38,427 nt of DNA, taken from positions 1 to 38,427 of the forward strand of contig CAIRMX010000065.1 in NCBI GenBank assembly GCA_903879805.1, written 5' to 3'. The stretch is from an uncultured Alphaproteobacteria bacterium (lineage in GTDB: Bacteria > Pseudomonadota > Alphaproteobacteria > Rickettsiales > UBA1997). The notes under the pieces were generated by a model. It searched no databases. It worked only from the letters and a program-made list of their open reading frames with translations, and was not told the DNA's origin. Of this stretch, positions 8,101 to 16,824 are shown in pieces (position 1 is the stretch's first letter; the number at the start of each line of letters is the position of its first letter). Made by a program: the position numbers and the translations under genes.

Positions 8101-10899
8101 TTCACAAGCATCAACTTTTACCCATTTGCTCACGAACTCATTTAAATAGGCATTTCCCGCCCCTTTAACTTTTGTGGTTTTGGTTTCTTGGCGCTCAATT
8201 AGCAAATTTACTTTGGTGCCAAGAGCAGGATTGCCGCGCTCATCCACCACTAAGTAATCAACATTGGCAACTTTTCCTGATTCGAAAATCCAGCTATTGG
8301 TTTTAAGTCCGACAAAGCGATCAACGCCAGCGTAATTAGCGTAAGCTTGCGACGTCACATATTTGCCGCGATCATCTTGCACGGCGCTTTCAAACATTAG
8401 GCGGCCGTAAAAAATATTCTTTTTTGGCAGTTTAAATTTTAGAGAATTTTCACCTTGATTATTGAGCTGATTGATTTTTTGAAAGACTTGCTCGTCTTCA
8501 TTTTCACCAACAAAACTGTCAAAATTAAAATCACGCGCGATTGGATTTTTTGAAGCGAAACTCTTGCTTTCAAGCATTGCTGTTAGACGCACATTGGCGT
8601 CAGTGTAAGGCCCGCCCGAATGTAATTTAGCTTGAGTAGAAATTTCCACTTCTTGTCCGGCACGGAAAAGATCACCATTGGCTTGGTTAGTTACCTTAAA
8701 TGAAGAAGGCGTGAAATCGCTGACCAAAACTCTGATTGGCGTCCATTCTTGATCTGGGCTATTTGGCGTGGTTAGGCGAAATTGATACCAACCAATTGCA
8801 CCTTGTTGAGGCACAGTAAATTCGCCAGAAAAAGCACCGAAAGCATTGAGAGAGAAGTCTTTAACTTCAGTTACAACATTGTCAGTTGGGTCAATGATTT
8901 GCAGATTATATTTTCCAACAGGGGCTGGAACCAGAGATTTATTGTCTTGGTTGCGCACGTAAAGCTTGTAAGAAATAGTATCGCCAGCGCGGTAAATGCC
9001 TTGCGAGGTTGTGCCCCAAGCTTTGATGTGGCCGTAGCGCTTTTTGCTTTCAGAGTAAACACTTTCGCCAACCGAGCGGTAAGAGTCGATTACGAAATCT
9101 TGATTAATCGGCATCAGTGCCATCTCGCCATCCTTGTCAACACGCACAAAAAGACGCTCGTCGCCATCTTCCCATTTGCGAGTTAGATCGAGATTTGGAT
9201 CAAGTTTTTCTAAACCATCCAAAATTGCGGTGCCGTCACTTGCGGTCAGAGCTTGCGCCAATGCTGGTTTATTGGCGCTTAATTCGGTTAACCTATCTTT
9301 ATAAATTGTTACTTTAGCGCCCGCAACTGCTTGTCCCGTTGTCAAATCACTAACCCAAACCAAACTGTTAAAATGCCCTAATTTAACATGAACTTGATAA
9401 GGTGTTACTTGAGCAAAAAGACGACGTTCGCGATTTGGCATTTGGACAATCGGATCAGAATTTAAAAACCCGTAAACCGCACCGCTTTTGCCGCCCAACA
9501 TGTCGCGAACTTTTAGCGGCACAGCAAATTGCACGTTACGCTTGCCACCAATTTCTAGAATTGAAGAAAGATTGTTCGAAGCAGCACCTGAAATTATGCG
9601 GCGGTAAGTGAAGGTAGTTTTGCTTAAATTATTCACGTAAATCGGCACTTCGCTGTCGATGCCACTTTCCATCACCGCGTCTTTGTAAGGCATTTCAAAG
9701 TTTGGCTTACGATCATCAGTTTTAAAAGAGATGTTAATTTGGCTTTGCAATTGGCGCCCAAATTCATCGCTCAAACCTACAGTTTGGCTAGAAAATAGCG
9801 ATTTGAACCAACTCCAAGCTTTAACAAAAATATTTTTGCTGCTGCTTTTTAGAGAATATTCAGAAGCTGCTTTTAAGCCTCCGAGCAGCCAAAGATCATA
9901 GGTTGAGCCCTCTCCTTTATATTGCGACTCTAGCTGCGAATATTCTTCATCACCCTCACCCCAAAGATTTTGCTCAGCATTAATGTCTAATTTCGGATTA
10001 AAGATAACGTGATTTTTGATTTGCGAGCGCTTCACTGGACTGCTAAAAGCAAGCGCCGCGCCTTTCATTGGATTGCAGAGTTTTTGTGTTTCAGGCTTGT
10101 CGGGAGAGATTAAAATAGTGCGATCATCATCTTCATTGGTGTAGCATTTGATGCCTAAGAATGAAAATTCTGGAAAGGTGCGCAGACGCAAAAGCTCTCT
10201 TTCTTCTATTTCTTTTTGAGCGCCACCTTCCGATTCCAAACCAGCTCCTAGCTTCAAAACCACTGTTTGATTAAGCGCAAATTCTTTTTTTGAGGTTACA
10301 ACCCAATTGGTTCTGGCCTCGTCTCCATTAACTTTGCGCACTTCTTTATTATTTGGATCAACATCAACTTCCACCTCAAAACTTTCAGACTCACCGACAA
10401 CAAATCGTAAAGTTTTTGCTACAGATTCTTTGGTAACAAATTGATCAAAAGTTACGCGAACCATTGGTTTGGTTGGCGATAACCATTTGTAAAACCAAGC
10501 ATATTGAACATCGGGGCGTTTAGTGGTGAATTGGTGATTAAAAACACCTGAGGTAGTTTGACCATCTTCAGCCTTGATTCCCGGCTTGATTACAACTTTG
10601 TAATTTGTGGCAATTCTGAACTGATTTTTTTCACTCAAATTGCATGAAAGACCGCTGGTATTGAGCCAACGCCACTCACAATCTAGTTTCGGTGAAATTT
10701 CAACGGGGATCTCTGATTGGGCGTGCTCCATTTTACCAATGGGAACTACAGAGCGATTGAACTGAATTACGATCTGGCGACCAACAATTACATCTTCACC
10801 TTCAGGAGTTACACGCAGGATTCGTAACTCTTTATTTTCAGCGGCAAATAAGGTTGCGGCTGATAAAAACAACAAAGCGAATAACTGAATGAAGCGCAT
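5137..10899 (-). CDS. yfhM: Bacterial alpha-2-macroglobulin, thioester type
   Basis: This very large periplasmic protease inhibitor (1920 aa) resembles eukaryotic alpha-2-macroglobulin and complement C3. The N-terminus is a signal peptide (hydrophobic LFALLFLSAATLFAA, cleavage near residue 20). Many macroglobulin-type beta domains follow, then the bait region and A2M core (DNLTGWRVLVLAVTPSDRLG). The thioester domain carries CWEQ with Cys at about residue 1416, matching the CxEQ thioester consensus, and is followed by a helical toroid and C-terminal domains. By family knowledge it traps attacking proteases covalently after bait cleavage. It immediately precedes pbpC and follows rsmD by 13 bp. 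The E. coli homologue is a lipoprotein, but no lipobox Cys is visible in this signal peptide, so this one is probably soluble. It is longer than E. coli YfhM. Confidence 0.95.
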   Translation of the reverse strand: MRFIQLFALLFLSAATLFAAENKELRILRVTPEGEDVIVGRQIVIQFNRSVVPIGKMEHAQSEIPVEISPKLDCEWRWLNTSGLSCNLSEKNQFRIATNYKVVIKPGIKAEDGQTTSGVFNHQFTTKRPDVQYAWFYKWLSPTKPMVRVTFDQFVTKESVAKTLRFVVGESESFEVEVDVDPNNKEVRKVNGDEARTNWVVTSKKEFALNQTVVLKLGAGLESEGGAQKEIEERELLRLRTFPEFSFLGIKCYTNEDDDRTILISPDKPETQKLCNPMKGAALAFSSPVKRSQIKNHVIFNPKLDINAEQNLWGEGDEEYSQLESQYKGEGSTYDLWLLGGLKAASEYSLKSSSKNIFVKAWSWFKSLFSSQTVGLSDEFGRQLQSQINISFKTDDRKPNFEMPYKDAVMESGIDSEVPIYVNNLSKTTFTYRRIISGAASNNLSSILEIGGKRNVQFAVPLKVRDMLGGKSGAVYGFLNSDPIVQMPNRERRLFAQVTPYQVHVKLGHFNSLVWVSDLTTGQAVAGAKVTIYKDRLTELSANKPALAQALTASDGTAILDGLEKLDPNLDLTRKWEDGDERLFVRVDKDGEMALMPINQDFVIDSYRSVGESVYSESKKRYGHIKAWGTTSQGIYRAGDTISYKLYVRNQDNKSLVPAPVGKYNLQIIDPTDNVVTEVKDFSLNAFGAFSGEFTVPQQGAIGWYQFRLTTPNSPDQEWTPIRVLVSDFTPSSFKVTNQANGDLFRAGQEVEISTQAKLHSGGPYTDANVRLTAMLESKSFASKNPIARDFNFDSFVGENEDEQVFQKINQLNNQGENSLKFKLPKKNIFYGRLMFESAVQDDRGKYVTSQAYANYAGVDRFVGLKTNSWIFESGKVANVDYLVVDERGNPALGTKVNLLIERQETKTTKVKGAGNAYLNEFVSKWVKVDACEGESQKIAASCKFTPKDAGYYRVTAKISDTKGNAHSTDVNMYVTGSGRVLWDDSSDDSALTIVPEKPTYKVGDKARYLVKNPYPGAKALVTIERYGVIDSFVQTLEGSTPIIEFKVKPDYVPGFYLSVVVFSPRANKPVENQVDLGKPAFRIGYVNVPITDKVKEMAVTAKADRDTYKPREKVKLTIHAEPRLKNKKEPIEFAVVVLDESVFDLVARGKKYFDPYQGFYNLEGLDLRNYSLLTRLIGRQKFEKKGANAGGDGGADISMRNLFKFVSYWNPSLAADANGNANVEFEAPDNLTGWRVLVLAVTPSDRLGLGEANFKVNKPTEIRPVMPNQVIEGDSFDAVFSIMNRTDKKRNVSVIVTASSGDPAVKKQLELEPYKRTLVKMPMQTKLAGKITFRAVAKDEIDGDAMEQVLTVNKRLSLEASANYATTTEDKAEESIKFPMKIRTDVGGVSIVASASVIGNMDSAFKYLRDYPYLCWEQRITKAVMASRYLGLKYYVQKDFQWPEADKLPAETLKNAANFQAANGGMTYFVAQDQYVDPYLSAYTALAFNWLKKSGYKVPTEVENKLHAYLDNFLKQESSPDFYIRGMTSSVRAVALAALAENNKISLADLERYRGRLPEMNLFGKAYFAQAAMKVNGGSSFALEASRMILSSSNQSGGKFTFNQESTDGYSRILSSPMRDSCAVLSTFSELGRRPEGKDLVGDVPHKLVRAITAGKFENTQENVFCLNGLFDYARAYESVAPNMKVEVALDGKKFGETKFSDVKDAPVTFVKNIEASDVGKSVKAAISRIGAGRLYYSTRLTFSSLDDRATATNAGIEIKREYSVERQGKWVLLKSPSEIKQSEVVRVDIFVSLPTARNFVVVNDPVPGGLEPINRDIATASIIDAKKADFKAAAGSRWFKFSEWNLFGEGFYHKELRNDSVRFYSEYLEAGNYHLSYVAQAIAAGNFVAMPVMAEEMYEPDVFGKGVTERFKINSGAQ

Positions 10900-10912
10900 A
10901 ATTTTTTAGAAA

Positions 10913-11479
10913 TTATTGACCAAAAAAAGCAAAAGAGGTTTTTCCGTAAGAGCGTAAATCTAGTAATTTAAAATTTTCTAAAGCGAAAGTTTTTGGCTCC
11001 AAACCAGTTTGAAACTCAACAACAATTAGCGAAGTTTTATTAACCCAACCTTTCTCAGATAAGCTGTTCATAATCGCTAAATAGTCTTCGGCGTAAGGTG
11101 GATCGATAAAAACTAAATCAAAAAACTTTTCATTTTGCGGCAGATTTTTGGCGTCCAAACATAAAACTCGCACCTGATTTTCAACTTTTAAAAGCTCAGA
11201 ATTTTTCTTAACCAAAGCCAAATGACCCGGAGCATTATCGACAAAAACCACTGACGCCGCACCGCGCGACAAAGCTTCAAAACCAAACGCACCGCTGCCG
11301 CAGCACAGATCTAAAATTTCGGCATCAAGCATTTGAAAACCGATTTCTTTGATAAATTTGCCAGAAGATAAAATATTGAATAAAGCTTCGCGATTCTTGT
11401 CAGTTGTGGGGCGAAGTGCTTTAAGGTGATCTGATTTTGCTAAATTTTTGCCGCGAAATTTTCCAGCAACTATGCGCAT
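10913..11479 (-). CDS. rsmD: 16S rRNA (guanine(966)-N(2))-methyltransferase RsmD
   Basis: This SAM-dependent methyltransferase modifies G966 of 16S rRNA during 30S assembly. The N-terminus MRIVAGKFRGK and the segment LRPTTDKNREALFNIL are RsmD signatures. The SAM-binding motif I is LDLCCGSGAFGFEALSRGA, and the N6/N2-methyltransferase catalytic motif is FIDPPYAED. The 188-aa length is normal. The start overlaps the 3' end of pheA by 10 bp, which implies translational coupling. The macroglobulin gene begins 13 bp after its stop. Confidence 0.95.
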   Translation of the reverse strand: MRIVAGKFRGKNLAKSDHLKALRPTTDKNREALFNILSSGKFIKEIGFQMLDAEILDLCCGSGAFGFEALSRGAASVVFVDNAPGHLALVKKNSELLKVENQVRVLCLDAKNLPQNEKFFDLVFIDPPYAEDYLAIMNSLSEKGWVNKTSLIVVEFQTGLEPKTFALENFKLLDLRSYGKTSFAFFGQ

Positions 11480-12312
11480 TGGAATCTCGATTTGTCGGCG
11501 TAATAGGTTCCAAGCACCTTCACATCTTTGGCAAAAAATTCTAACTCTTTCAAGGCTAGCGCCACATTATCCTGATCTGGATGACCTTCAACCATGACAA
11601 AAAATGCCGCTTGTTGCGAGGCGCCGCCACGAATGAAACTTTCAATTTGCATCATGCCAACTGAATTGGTGGCAAAGCTGCCCAAAGCTTTGTAAAGCGA
11701 GCCGGGATAGTTTTTAATGGTGAAAATTAGCGAGGTAACGACGGGAGAAATTTTAGGATCGGACTTCGCTTTTTCACTCGAAATCACGATGAATAAAGTC
11801 GAGTTATTTTGCAGATCTTGCATATTTTCTTTAACGATTTTTAAACCGTTAATGTCGGACGCAGCCTTTGAACATAAGGCTGCTTTGCTTTTATCATTTT
11901 GACTGGCAACAAACTTTGCCGCTTCCGCCGTGTTAGAAAAATCGCACATTTCTAACCCAAGATTGCGCAAATTATTTTTGCACTGCATCAAAGCTTGGGG
12001 ATGTGAGTAAACTTTTTTAATGTCTTCAAGGCGCGCGCCTTCTATTGCCACAAGATAATGCTCGATTGCAACAAAATGTTCGGCGGCGATTGAAACTGAG
12101 TGTTCTTGTAATAAATCGTGAATTTCTGAAACACGTCCCGCCGAAGAATTTTCAAGTGGAATCATCCCGCACTCAACTTCGCCAGACTCGACTGCTTTAA
12201 AAACATCAACAAAACTTGGAAAAGCTTTCGCCTCAAATTCAGGATAAAATCTGTTGCAAGCGAGGTTAGAATTTGCCCCCACTGATCCTTGAAAAGCGAT
12301 TGTTTTTTTCAT
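11470..12312 (-). CDS. pheA: Prephenate dehydratase
   Basis: The enzyme converts prephenate to phenylpyruvate in phenylalanine biosynthesis. The 280-aa protein has an N-terminal PDT domain (IAFQGSVGANSN, then IPLENSSAGRVSEIHDLL) and a C-terminal ACT regulatory domain. The ACT domain shows an NYPGSLYKAL loop and an ESFIRGG motif close to the ESRP-type Phe-binding motif. No chorismate mutase domain is fused at the N-terminus, so this is the monofunctional form. It starts 2 bp after pgsA ends and overlaps rsmD by 10 bp. Its presence indicates amino-acid biosynthetic ability unlike strongly reduced intracellular Rickettsiales. Feedback inhibition by phenylalanine is expected from the ACT domain. 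Confidence 0.95.
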   Translation of the reverse strand: MKKTIAFQGSVGANSNLACNRFYPEFEAKAFPSFVDVFKAVESGEVECGMIPLENSSAGRVSEIHDLLQEHSVSIAAEHFVAIEHYLVAIEGARLEDIKKVYSHPQALMQCKNNLRNLGLEMCDFSNTAEAAKFVASQNDKSKAALCSKAASDINGLKIVKENMQDLQNNSTLFIVISSEKAKSDPKISPVVTSLIFTIKNYPGSLYKALGSFATNSVGMMQIESFIRGGASQQAAFFVMVEGHPDQDNVALALKELEFFAKDVKVLGTYYADKSRFQCA

Positions 12313-12314
12313 GA

Positions 12315-12917
12315 TTACATATTTTTGAAACCGACACGGAAGTAAGCGTATCCTGTGATGACAGTGAGAAATGCGGCAAGTACGAAAAGAATTTTTGAGG
12401 CAAAAATTACGAAGCTGACTAGAAGAAATTTAATATCCATTCCTTCCCAACCGCTGAGCCAGTAGTAAAGAGTGTAAGATGAGCCTTTTTCACCAAGTAA
12501 CAAACCGGTGATTGCGGTCATTTGTACGGCAGTTTTATATTTTGCTAATTTGCTGACGGGAACGCTGACATGAAGCTCGGCTAGAAATTCACGCAAGCCA
12601 GAAACTAGAACTTCGCGACAAATAATAATCATTCCTGGAATTAAAATCCAAAGATCGCGGCCGTTAAAATTGACCAACATCACAATCGCCACAATAACCA
12701 AAAGCTTATCAGCAATAGGGTCGAGGCATTTACCGAAATTTGATTGAGCTTTGAGAGCGCGGGCGAAATATCCATCGAAATAATCAGTGATTGCAGCGAT
12801 AGCAAAAAGCACTGCGGCGACAACATTGGCAACCATTCCCGGAATGTAGAAAGACAGCATTAAAACCGGAATCACAAGAAGACGAAAAGATGTGAGAAAG
12901 TTGGGGATTTGTTTCAT
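12315..12917 (-). CDS. pgsA: CDP-diacylglycerol-glycerol-3-phosphate 3-phosphatidyltransferase
   Basis: This inner-membrane enzyme makes phosphatidylglycerol phosphate, the first step to phosphatidylglycerol and cardiolipin. The CDP-alcohol phosphotransferase motif DG..AR........G...D...D is complete (from DGYFARALKAQS through GKCLDPIAD). The 200-aa protein has several hydrophobic helices and begins with the usual IPNFLTSFRLLVIPV. The gene starts after an 80-bp gap downstream of xseB, which includes an AT-rich TAATAA stretch that could serve as a -10 box. pheA follows 2 bp after its stop. Confidence 0.95.
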   Translation of the reverse strand: MKQIPNFLTSFRLLVIPVLMLSFYIPGMVANVVAAVLFAIAAITDYFDGYFARALKAQSNFGKCLDPIADKLLVIVAIVMLVNFNGRDLWILIPGMIIICREVLVSGLREFLAELHVSVPVSKLAKYKTAVQMTAITGLLLGEKGSSYTLYYWLSGWEGMDIKFLLVSFVIFASKILFVLAAFLTVITGYAYFRVGFKNM

Positions 12918-12997
12918 GATTTGGACTGCAAATTTATTATGACATGTTTTGAAAAAGAGCTTTGGACTTAGAACCTAAAATTCACTTCTAAATTTTT

Positions 12998-13234
12998 TTA
13001 GCTCTCACTTTTTGGTTTTTTCGAAACTGTTTCAATTTTCATCTGCGCCTCTTCAAGTCTTTTAGCGCAATGTTCTTTTAAAGCCGAACCCTCTTCATGC
13101 AGCTCAATCATTGAATCGAGATTGATTTTTTGCGATGATAAAATTTCAACAATTTCTTCAAGACGCGCCAAAGCATCTTCGAAACTCATTTTGGAAATTT
13201 TTTTATCAAAATTTTTCGGAGATTCTTTGGTCAT
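12998..13234 (-). CDS. xseB: Exodeoxyribonuclease VII small subunit
   Basis: This is the small helical subunit of exonuclease VII, which degrades single-stranded DNA with XseA. The 78-aa protein has the family core MSFEDALARLEEIVEILSSQ followed by the amphipathic region SMIELHEEGSALKEHCAKRL. The N-terminal extension and the Lys/Ser-rich tail are typically variable. The start lies 3 bp after the purF stop, so co-translation is likely. The large subunit xseA is not in the window. Confidence 0.92.
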   Translation of the reverse strand: MTKESPKNFDKKISKMSFEDALARLEEIVEILSSQKINLDSMIELHEEGSALKEHCAKRLEEAQMKIETVSKKPKSES

Positions 13235-13237
13235 AAT

Positions 13238-14659
13238 TTATTTCATAAAATCAAAAAGCGGAACTGCACTGCCGTCTTTGTCGGTCAGAGGAATTGGATA
13301 TTCATCCGAGAAACAAGCGTCGCAATATTGCGGATTTGCATTGTCGCGTTTTCCGGCAACGATGGCGCGGTAGAGTCCATCAATTGAAATATAGGCCAAA
13401 CTGTCAGCGCCAATCACATTTTTAATTTGTTCAACTGAGTGAGTAGAAGCGATCAAGCCTTCTCTATCTGGTGTATCAACCCCGTAAAAACATGGCGCAA
13501 TTGTTGGTGGACTGGCGATTAACATGTGAACTTCTTTAGCGCCGGCATCACGAATCATCTGTACGATTTTTTTAGAAGTGGTGCCGCGAACAATACTGTC
13601 ATCAATTAAAACAACTCTTTTGCCTTTAATAACTGACAGGTTGGCATTGTGTTTTAGCTTAACGCCGAAATGGCGAATTTTGTCGGTTGGTTCAATAAAA
13701 GTTCTGCCAACATAATGGTTGCGAATGATGCCGAGCTCGAAGGGAATTTTTGATTCAAGCGCGTAACCAATTGCTGCAGGAACTCCCGAATCAGGAATTG
13801 GCACAATCACATCCGCATCAATTCTAATTTCGCGGGCTAATTCAATGCCGATATTTTTGCGCATTTCGTAAACATTTTTGCCTTCAAGCAAACTGTCGGG
13901 ACGAGCGAAATAAACATATTCAAAAATACAGAATTTTGACGGGCGCACTTCAAATGGCTGCATCGATTGCACGCCTTCTTCGCTGATTGTTATCATTTCG
14001 CCATGCTCAATATCGCGCTCGAATTTTGCGCCGATAATATCGAGAGCGCAGGTTTCTGAAGCTACAACATAAGCATCCCCCACTCTTCCCAAAACCAAAG
14101 GACGCACGCCGTTTGGATCGCGAAGTGCGATGATTTTTCCTTCGTGAATAATCACCAAAGAAAAGGCACCTTCGATTTGTGAAACTGCGTCGATAATTTT
14201 TTCGTTGAGAGTTGGTTTTTGGCTAAGTGCGATGAGGTGAATAATCACTTCAGTATCCATGGTCGATTGAAAAATCGAGCCGCGTTTAATCAATTGATTA
14301 CGCAAAGTCATGGCGTTGGTAAGATTGCCATTGTGAGCCAAAGCTAAAAATCCGCAGCTAAGTTGAGCGTAGATCGGCTGGTGATTGTGAGCGGTTTTTT
14401 TGCCAGCTGTTGAATAGCGCACGTGACCAATTGCTGAATCACCTTCGAGTTTTTTTACAATATCTTGCGCCGTAAAGTTATCTGCCACCAAACCGTCAGC
14501 AAAGTGAGCTGAGAAAAATTCGCCCGACATTGTGACAATTCCCGCTGCTTCTTGTCCGCGATGTTGTAAGGCGTGAAGACCAAGTGCGGTATTTACCGCG
14601 GCGTCAGGAGATCCATAAATTGCAAAAATTCCGCATTCTTCGTGTAAGTCGTCAAACAT
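13238..14659 (-). CDS. purF: Amidophosphoribosyltransferase (glutamine PRPP amidotransferase)
   Basis: This enzyme performs the first committed step of de novo purine synthesis, forming phosphoribosylamine from PRPP and glutamine. The N-terminal Ntn-hydrolase domain begins MFDDLHEE|CGIFAIYG, so Cys9 would become the nucleophile after removal of an 8-residue propeptide. The PRPP loop is VVLIDDSIVRGTTSKK. Cysteines at FCIFEYVYFARPDS, APCFYGVDT and YCDACF match the iron-sulfur ligands of the B. subtilis-type enzyme. The 473-aa length is normal. It lies 31 bp after slt and 3 bp before xseB. Confidence 0.97.
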   Translation of the reverse strand: MFDDLHEECGIFAIYGSPDAAVNTALGLHALQHRGQEAAGIVTMSGEFFSAHFADGLVADNFTAQDIVKKLEGDSAIGHVRYSTAGKKTAHNHQPIYAQLSCGFLALAHNGNLTNAMTLRNQLIKRGSIFQSTMDTEVIIHLIALSQKPTLNEKIIDAVSQIEGAFSLVIIHEGKIIALRDPNGVRPLVLGRVGDAYVVASETCALDIIGAKFERDIEHGEMITISEEGVQSMQPFEVRPSKFCIFEYVYFARPDSLLEGKNVYEMRKNIGIELAREIRIDADVIVPIPDSGVPAAIGYALESKIPFELGIIRNHYVGRTFIEPTDKIRHFGVKLKHNANLSVIKGKRVVLIDDSIVRGTTSKKIVQMIRDAGAKEVHMLIASPPTIAPCFYGVDTPDREGLIASTHSVEQIKNVIGADSLAYISIDGLYRAIVAGKRDNANPQYCDACFSDEYPIPLTDKDGSAVPLFDFMK

Positions 14660-14690
14660 ATTTAAAGAGTTTAAAATTTAGGGTTTTTAG

Positions 14691-16718
14691 CTATTTGACC
14701 GCGTCGTAGTTCGAGCGTGACATTAGATATTTATAAACGATCAAATTTTCCATGATGCGCTGTACGTAATTTCTAGTTTCAGAATAAGTAATTAGCTCGA
14801 TCCAATCCACTACCATGTCGAGTTCTTTTTCTTTACGCGGATCATAAAACTCATTAATCCAGCGCTGTGTTGCGTTTGGTCCGGCATTGTAAGAAGCAAT
14901 CGCCAACATTTCTGAACCCTCAAAACGATCGATTAGTTTTTTAATGTAATGCGAGCCGAGACGCACGTTATATTTAATGTCGGTGGCAAGTTTATTTCTG
15001 TCGTAAGGAACTCCGACATCTTTAGCCACCAACTTCGCCGTATCTGGCATGAGCTGCATAAATCCTACCGCCCCAACGTGACTTAATGCGGTTGGCGCAA
15101 AACCGCTTTCTTGTTTAACGATTGCGTGAATTAGCGGCGCATATTCGTCATTCATAATTTCTTTAACGATTTGAAATTTGTCTTTGATGAAAAAGACATT
15201 TTTCTTAGCCGCAATTCTCGAAACTTTTGCATCAAGCGCGCGATCACCAATTTCATTGATGAGACGCATAACTACAGCAATTTCACCTTCAGTTGTAGAA
15301 TTACTTACCACCCACTCGAAAATTTTTCCGGCAGTGGCTTTATCTCCCGCCATAGCAAGCAAGAAGGCGGTTTGCGCGCCTTTTGATGCTGACATTTTTA
15401 TCATGTCATTGGCGGTAATTTCCGGATCTTTTGGCAAAATAATGTCTTCTTGAGCTTCAATTGGATCAACGGCGCGATGCTTGTGAATTGCCAATTGGCC
15501 GTAGAAAAATATCGGATATTTCGCAGCAATTTTATACCAACCAGCCGCTTTTTTCTTGTCACCCATGCCTTCCGCCGCCATGCCAAGCCAGTAAGCTCCG
15601 CGTGAAAGAGTTACGGGTTGCGAAACATTGCTGTAAAGATTTTCAAAACGTCCGTAAGCAATTTTTGGCTGATCTAAAAAGCGCAAAGCAACCCAGCCCG
15701 CCATCCATTCTGCCTCCCAAAAATCAGAAGAGCTGGTTGGAAGATTGTGATTTTCAATCAATTTGTAAGCGACTTTATATTTCTTCTTCTTGAGCATCTC
15801 GCGCGAATAAAGGCGGCGCAAGCTCCACCATTTTTCTGGGAATTGTGATTTTTCCGGCAAATCAACCATCACTTCCAGCAAATCATCAAGGCGATCTTTT
15901 GATTTATACCACAAAACTCTGCGATAAGAAAGACCTTCATTAGCTCTTAATTTTCTAGGAACCGAGAGAACAATTTTGTCGATATATTTTGGTGAGTTTT
16001 GGATTTCAGCCACCGCCTCAAAGAGCAATTTATAATCTTCATTTACTAAATGAAAAATATGCTTGGCTTCAGGAATTCTGCCGTCCCACAACAAGCGATC
16101 AATGCGATTAATGTGATCGATTTGCGTCAGTTGGTTTTGATATTTTTGCAAGAAGTTTTTTTCGCCTTCATCAGTGAAATTTTCTTTGACCCAAATGTTA
16201 GAAATCAAAGCCTGAATTTCTCTGCGCGATTTTTCTTTAGCGTTTTCTGAGGCTTTAGAACGCACTAAAAAATTGACCTTCGATTCTAATAAATAAAGTT
16301 TTGAATCGAGAGTTCCGGCCGGATTAGAATTAAAATATTGCTCACTGGCTTGGTAAGGAATATTGCTGGCGATTGCTACTCTCTCAACATTGCGCTTCAT
16401 TTCGCCAGAGTTTGGAAAAAACTGATTATCTAAAGAAAAACGCGAAATATCGCTGAAGGAAATTGTCTTTGGATCAATCTTGCCGCTGAACTTATCCCAC
16501 AAAATTATGCCCGTCATCGTTTCAGCAAAATCAGGTTTAATTTTGATTACTTGAGTTTGTTCAGGAGCGCTTTGCAGCGGATTTTCTTTCTTCAATTCAG
16601 CCACGTAATTCAAGGCTTCGTTATGTTTTTCAGCAGTAATTGCGGCGTTAATTTTTTTGACAACTTCCAAATCCTCAGGCGAAATCGGCTGCCATAATTT
16701 TTGTGAAATTGGTCGCAA
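14691..16718 (-). CDS. slt: Soluble lytic murein transglycosylase (Slt70-like); start uncertain
   Basis: This periplasmic enzyme cleaves peptidoglycan with formation of 1,6-anhydro-muropeptides. A long alpha-helical superhelical region comes first. The C-terminal SLT domain (about residues 525-660) has catalytic Glu in IVKQESGFAPTALS, GAVGFMQLMPDTAK and ASYNAGPN. The ORF-track start is a TTG at 16718. The frame stays open for 40 more codons upstream, to a TAA at 16841-16839. Those codons encode an excellent signal peptide (FIAKCCTAFAVAVSLGFA, SEALA|KD cleavage) but contain no ATG, GTG or TTG. The only rare candidates are ATT at 16820 or 16790. The secreted enzyme therefore probably starts upstream at a non-canonical codon, or the region holds a sequencing or programmed frame change at an A7 run. 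Confidence 0.9.
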   Translation of the reverse strand: MRPISQKLWQPISPEDLEVVKKINAAITAEKHNEALNYVAELKKENPLQSAPEQTQVIKIKPDFAETMTGIILWDKFSGKIDPKTISFSDISRFSLDNQFFPNSGEMKRNVERVAIASNIPYQASEQYFNSNPAGTLDSKLYLLESKVNFLVRSKASENAKEKSRREIQALISNIWVKENFTDEGEKNFLQKYQNQLTQIDHINRIDRLLWDGRIPEAKHIFHLVNEDYKLLFEAVAEIQNSPKYIDKIVLSVPRKLRANEGLSYRRVLWYKSKDRLDDLLEVMVDLPEKSQFPEKWWSLRRLYSREMLKKKKYKVAYKLIENHNLPTSSSDFWEAEWMAGWVALRFLDQPKIAYGRFENLYSNVSQPVTLSRGAYWLGMAAEGMGDKKKAAGWYKIAAKYPIFFYGQLAIHKHRAVDPIEAQEDIILPKDPEITANDMIKMSASKGAQTAFLLAMAGDKATAGKIFEWVVSNSTTEGEIAVVMRLINEIGDRALDAKVSRIAAKKNVFFIKDKFQIVKEIMNDEYAPLIHAIVKQESGFAPTALSHVGAVGFMQLMPDTAKLVAKDVGVPYDRNKLATDIKYNVRLGSHYIKKLIDRFEGSEMLAIASYNAGPNATQRWINEFYDPRKEKELDMVVDWIELITYSETRNYVQRIMENLIVYKYLMSRSNYDAVK

Positions 16719-16824
16719 ATCTTTAGCTAAAGCCTCCGAGGCAAAACCCAGAGAAACAGCAACAGCAAAGGCGGTGCAGCACTTTGCAATAAAATTAAGT
16801 TGAGTAGTTTTGGAAAAAATAAAA

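Noticed and set aside
8782-9186. 134-aa plus-strand ORF inside the macroglobulin gene
   Set aside because: It is antisense to a well-supported 1920-aa gene, has no recognisable motifs and looks like a shadow frame.
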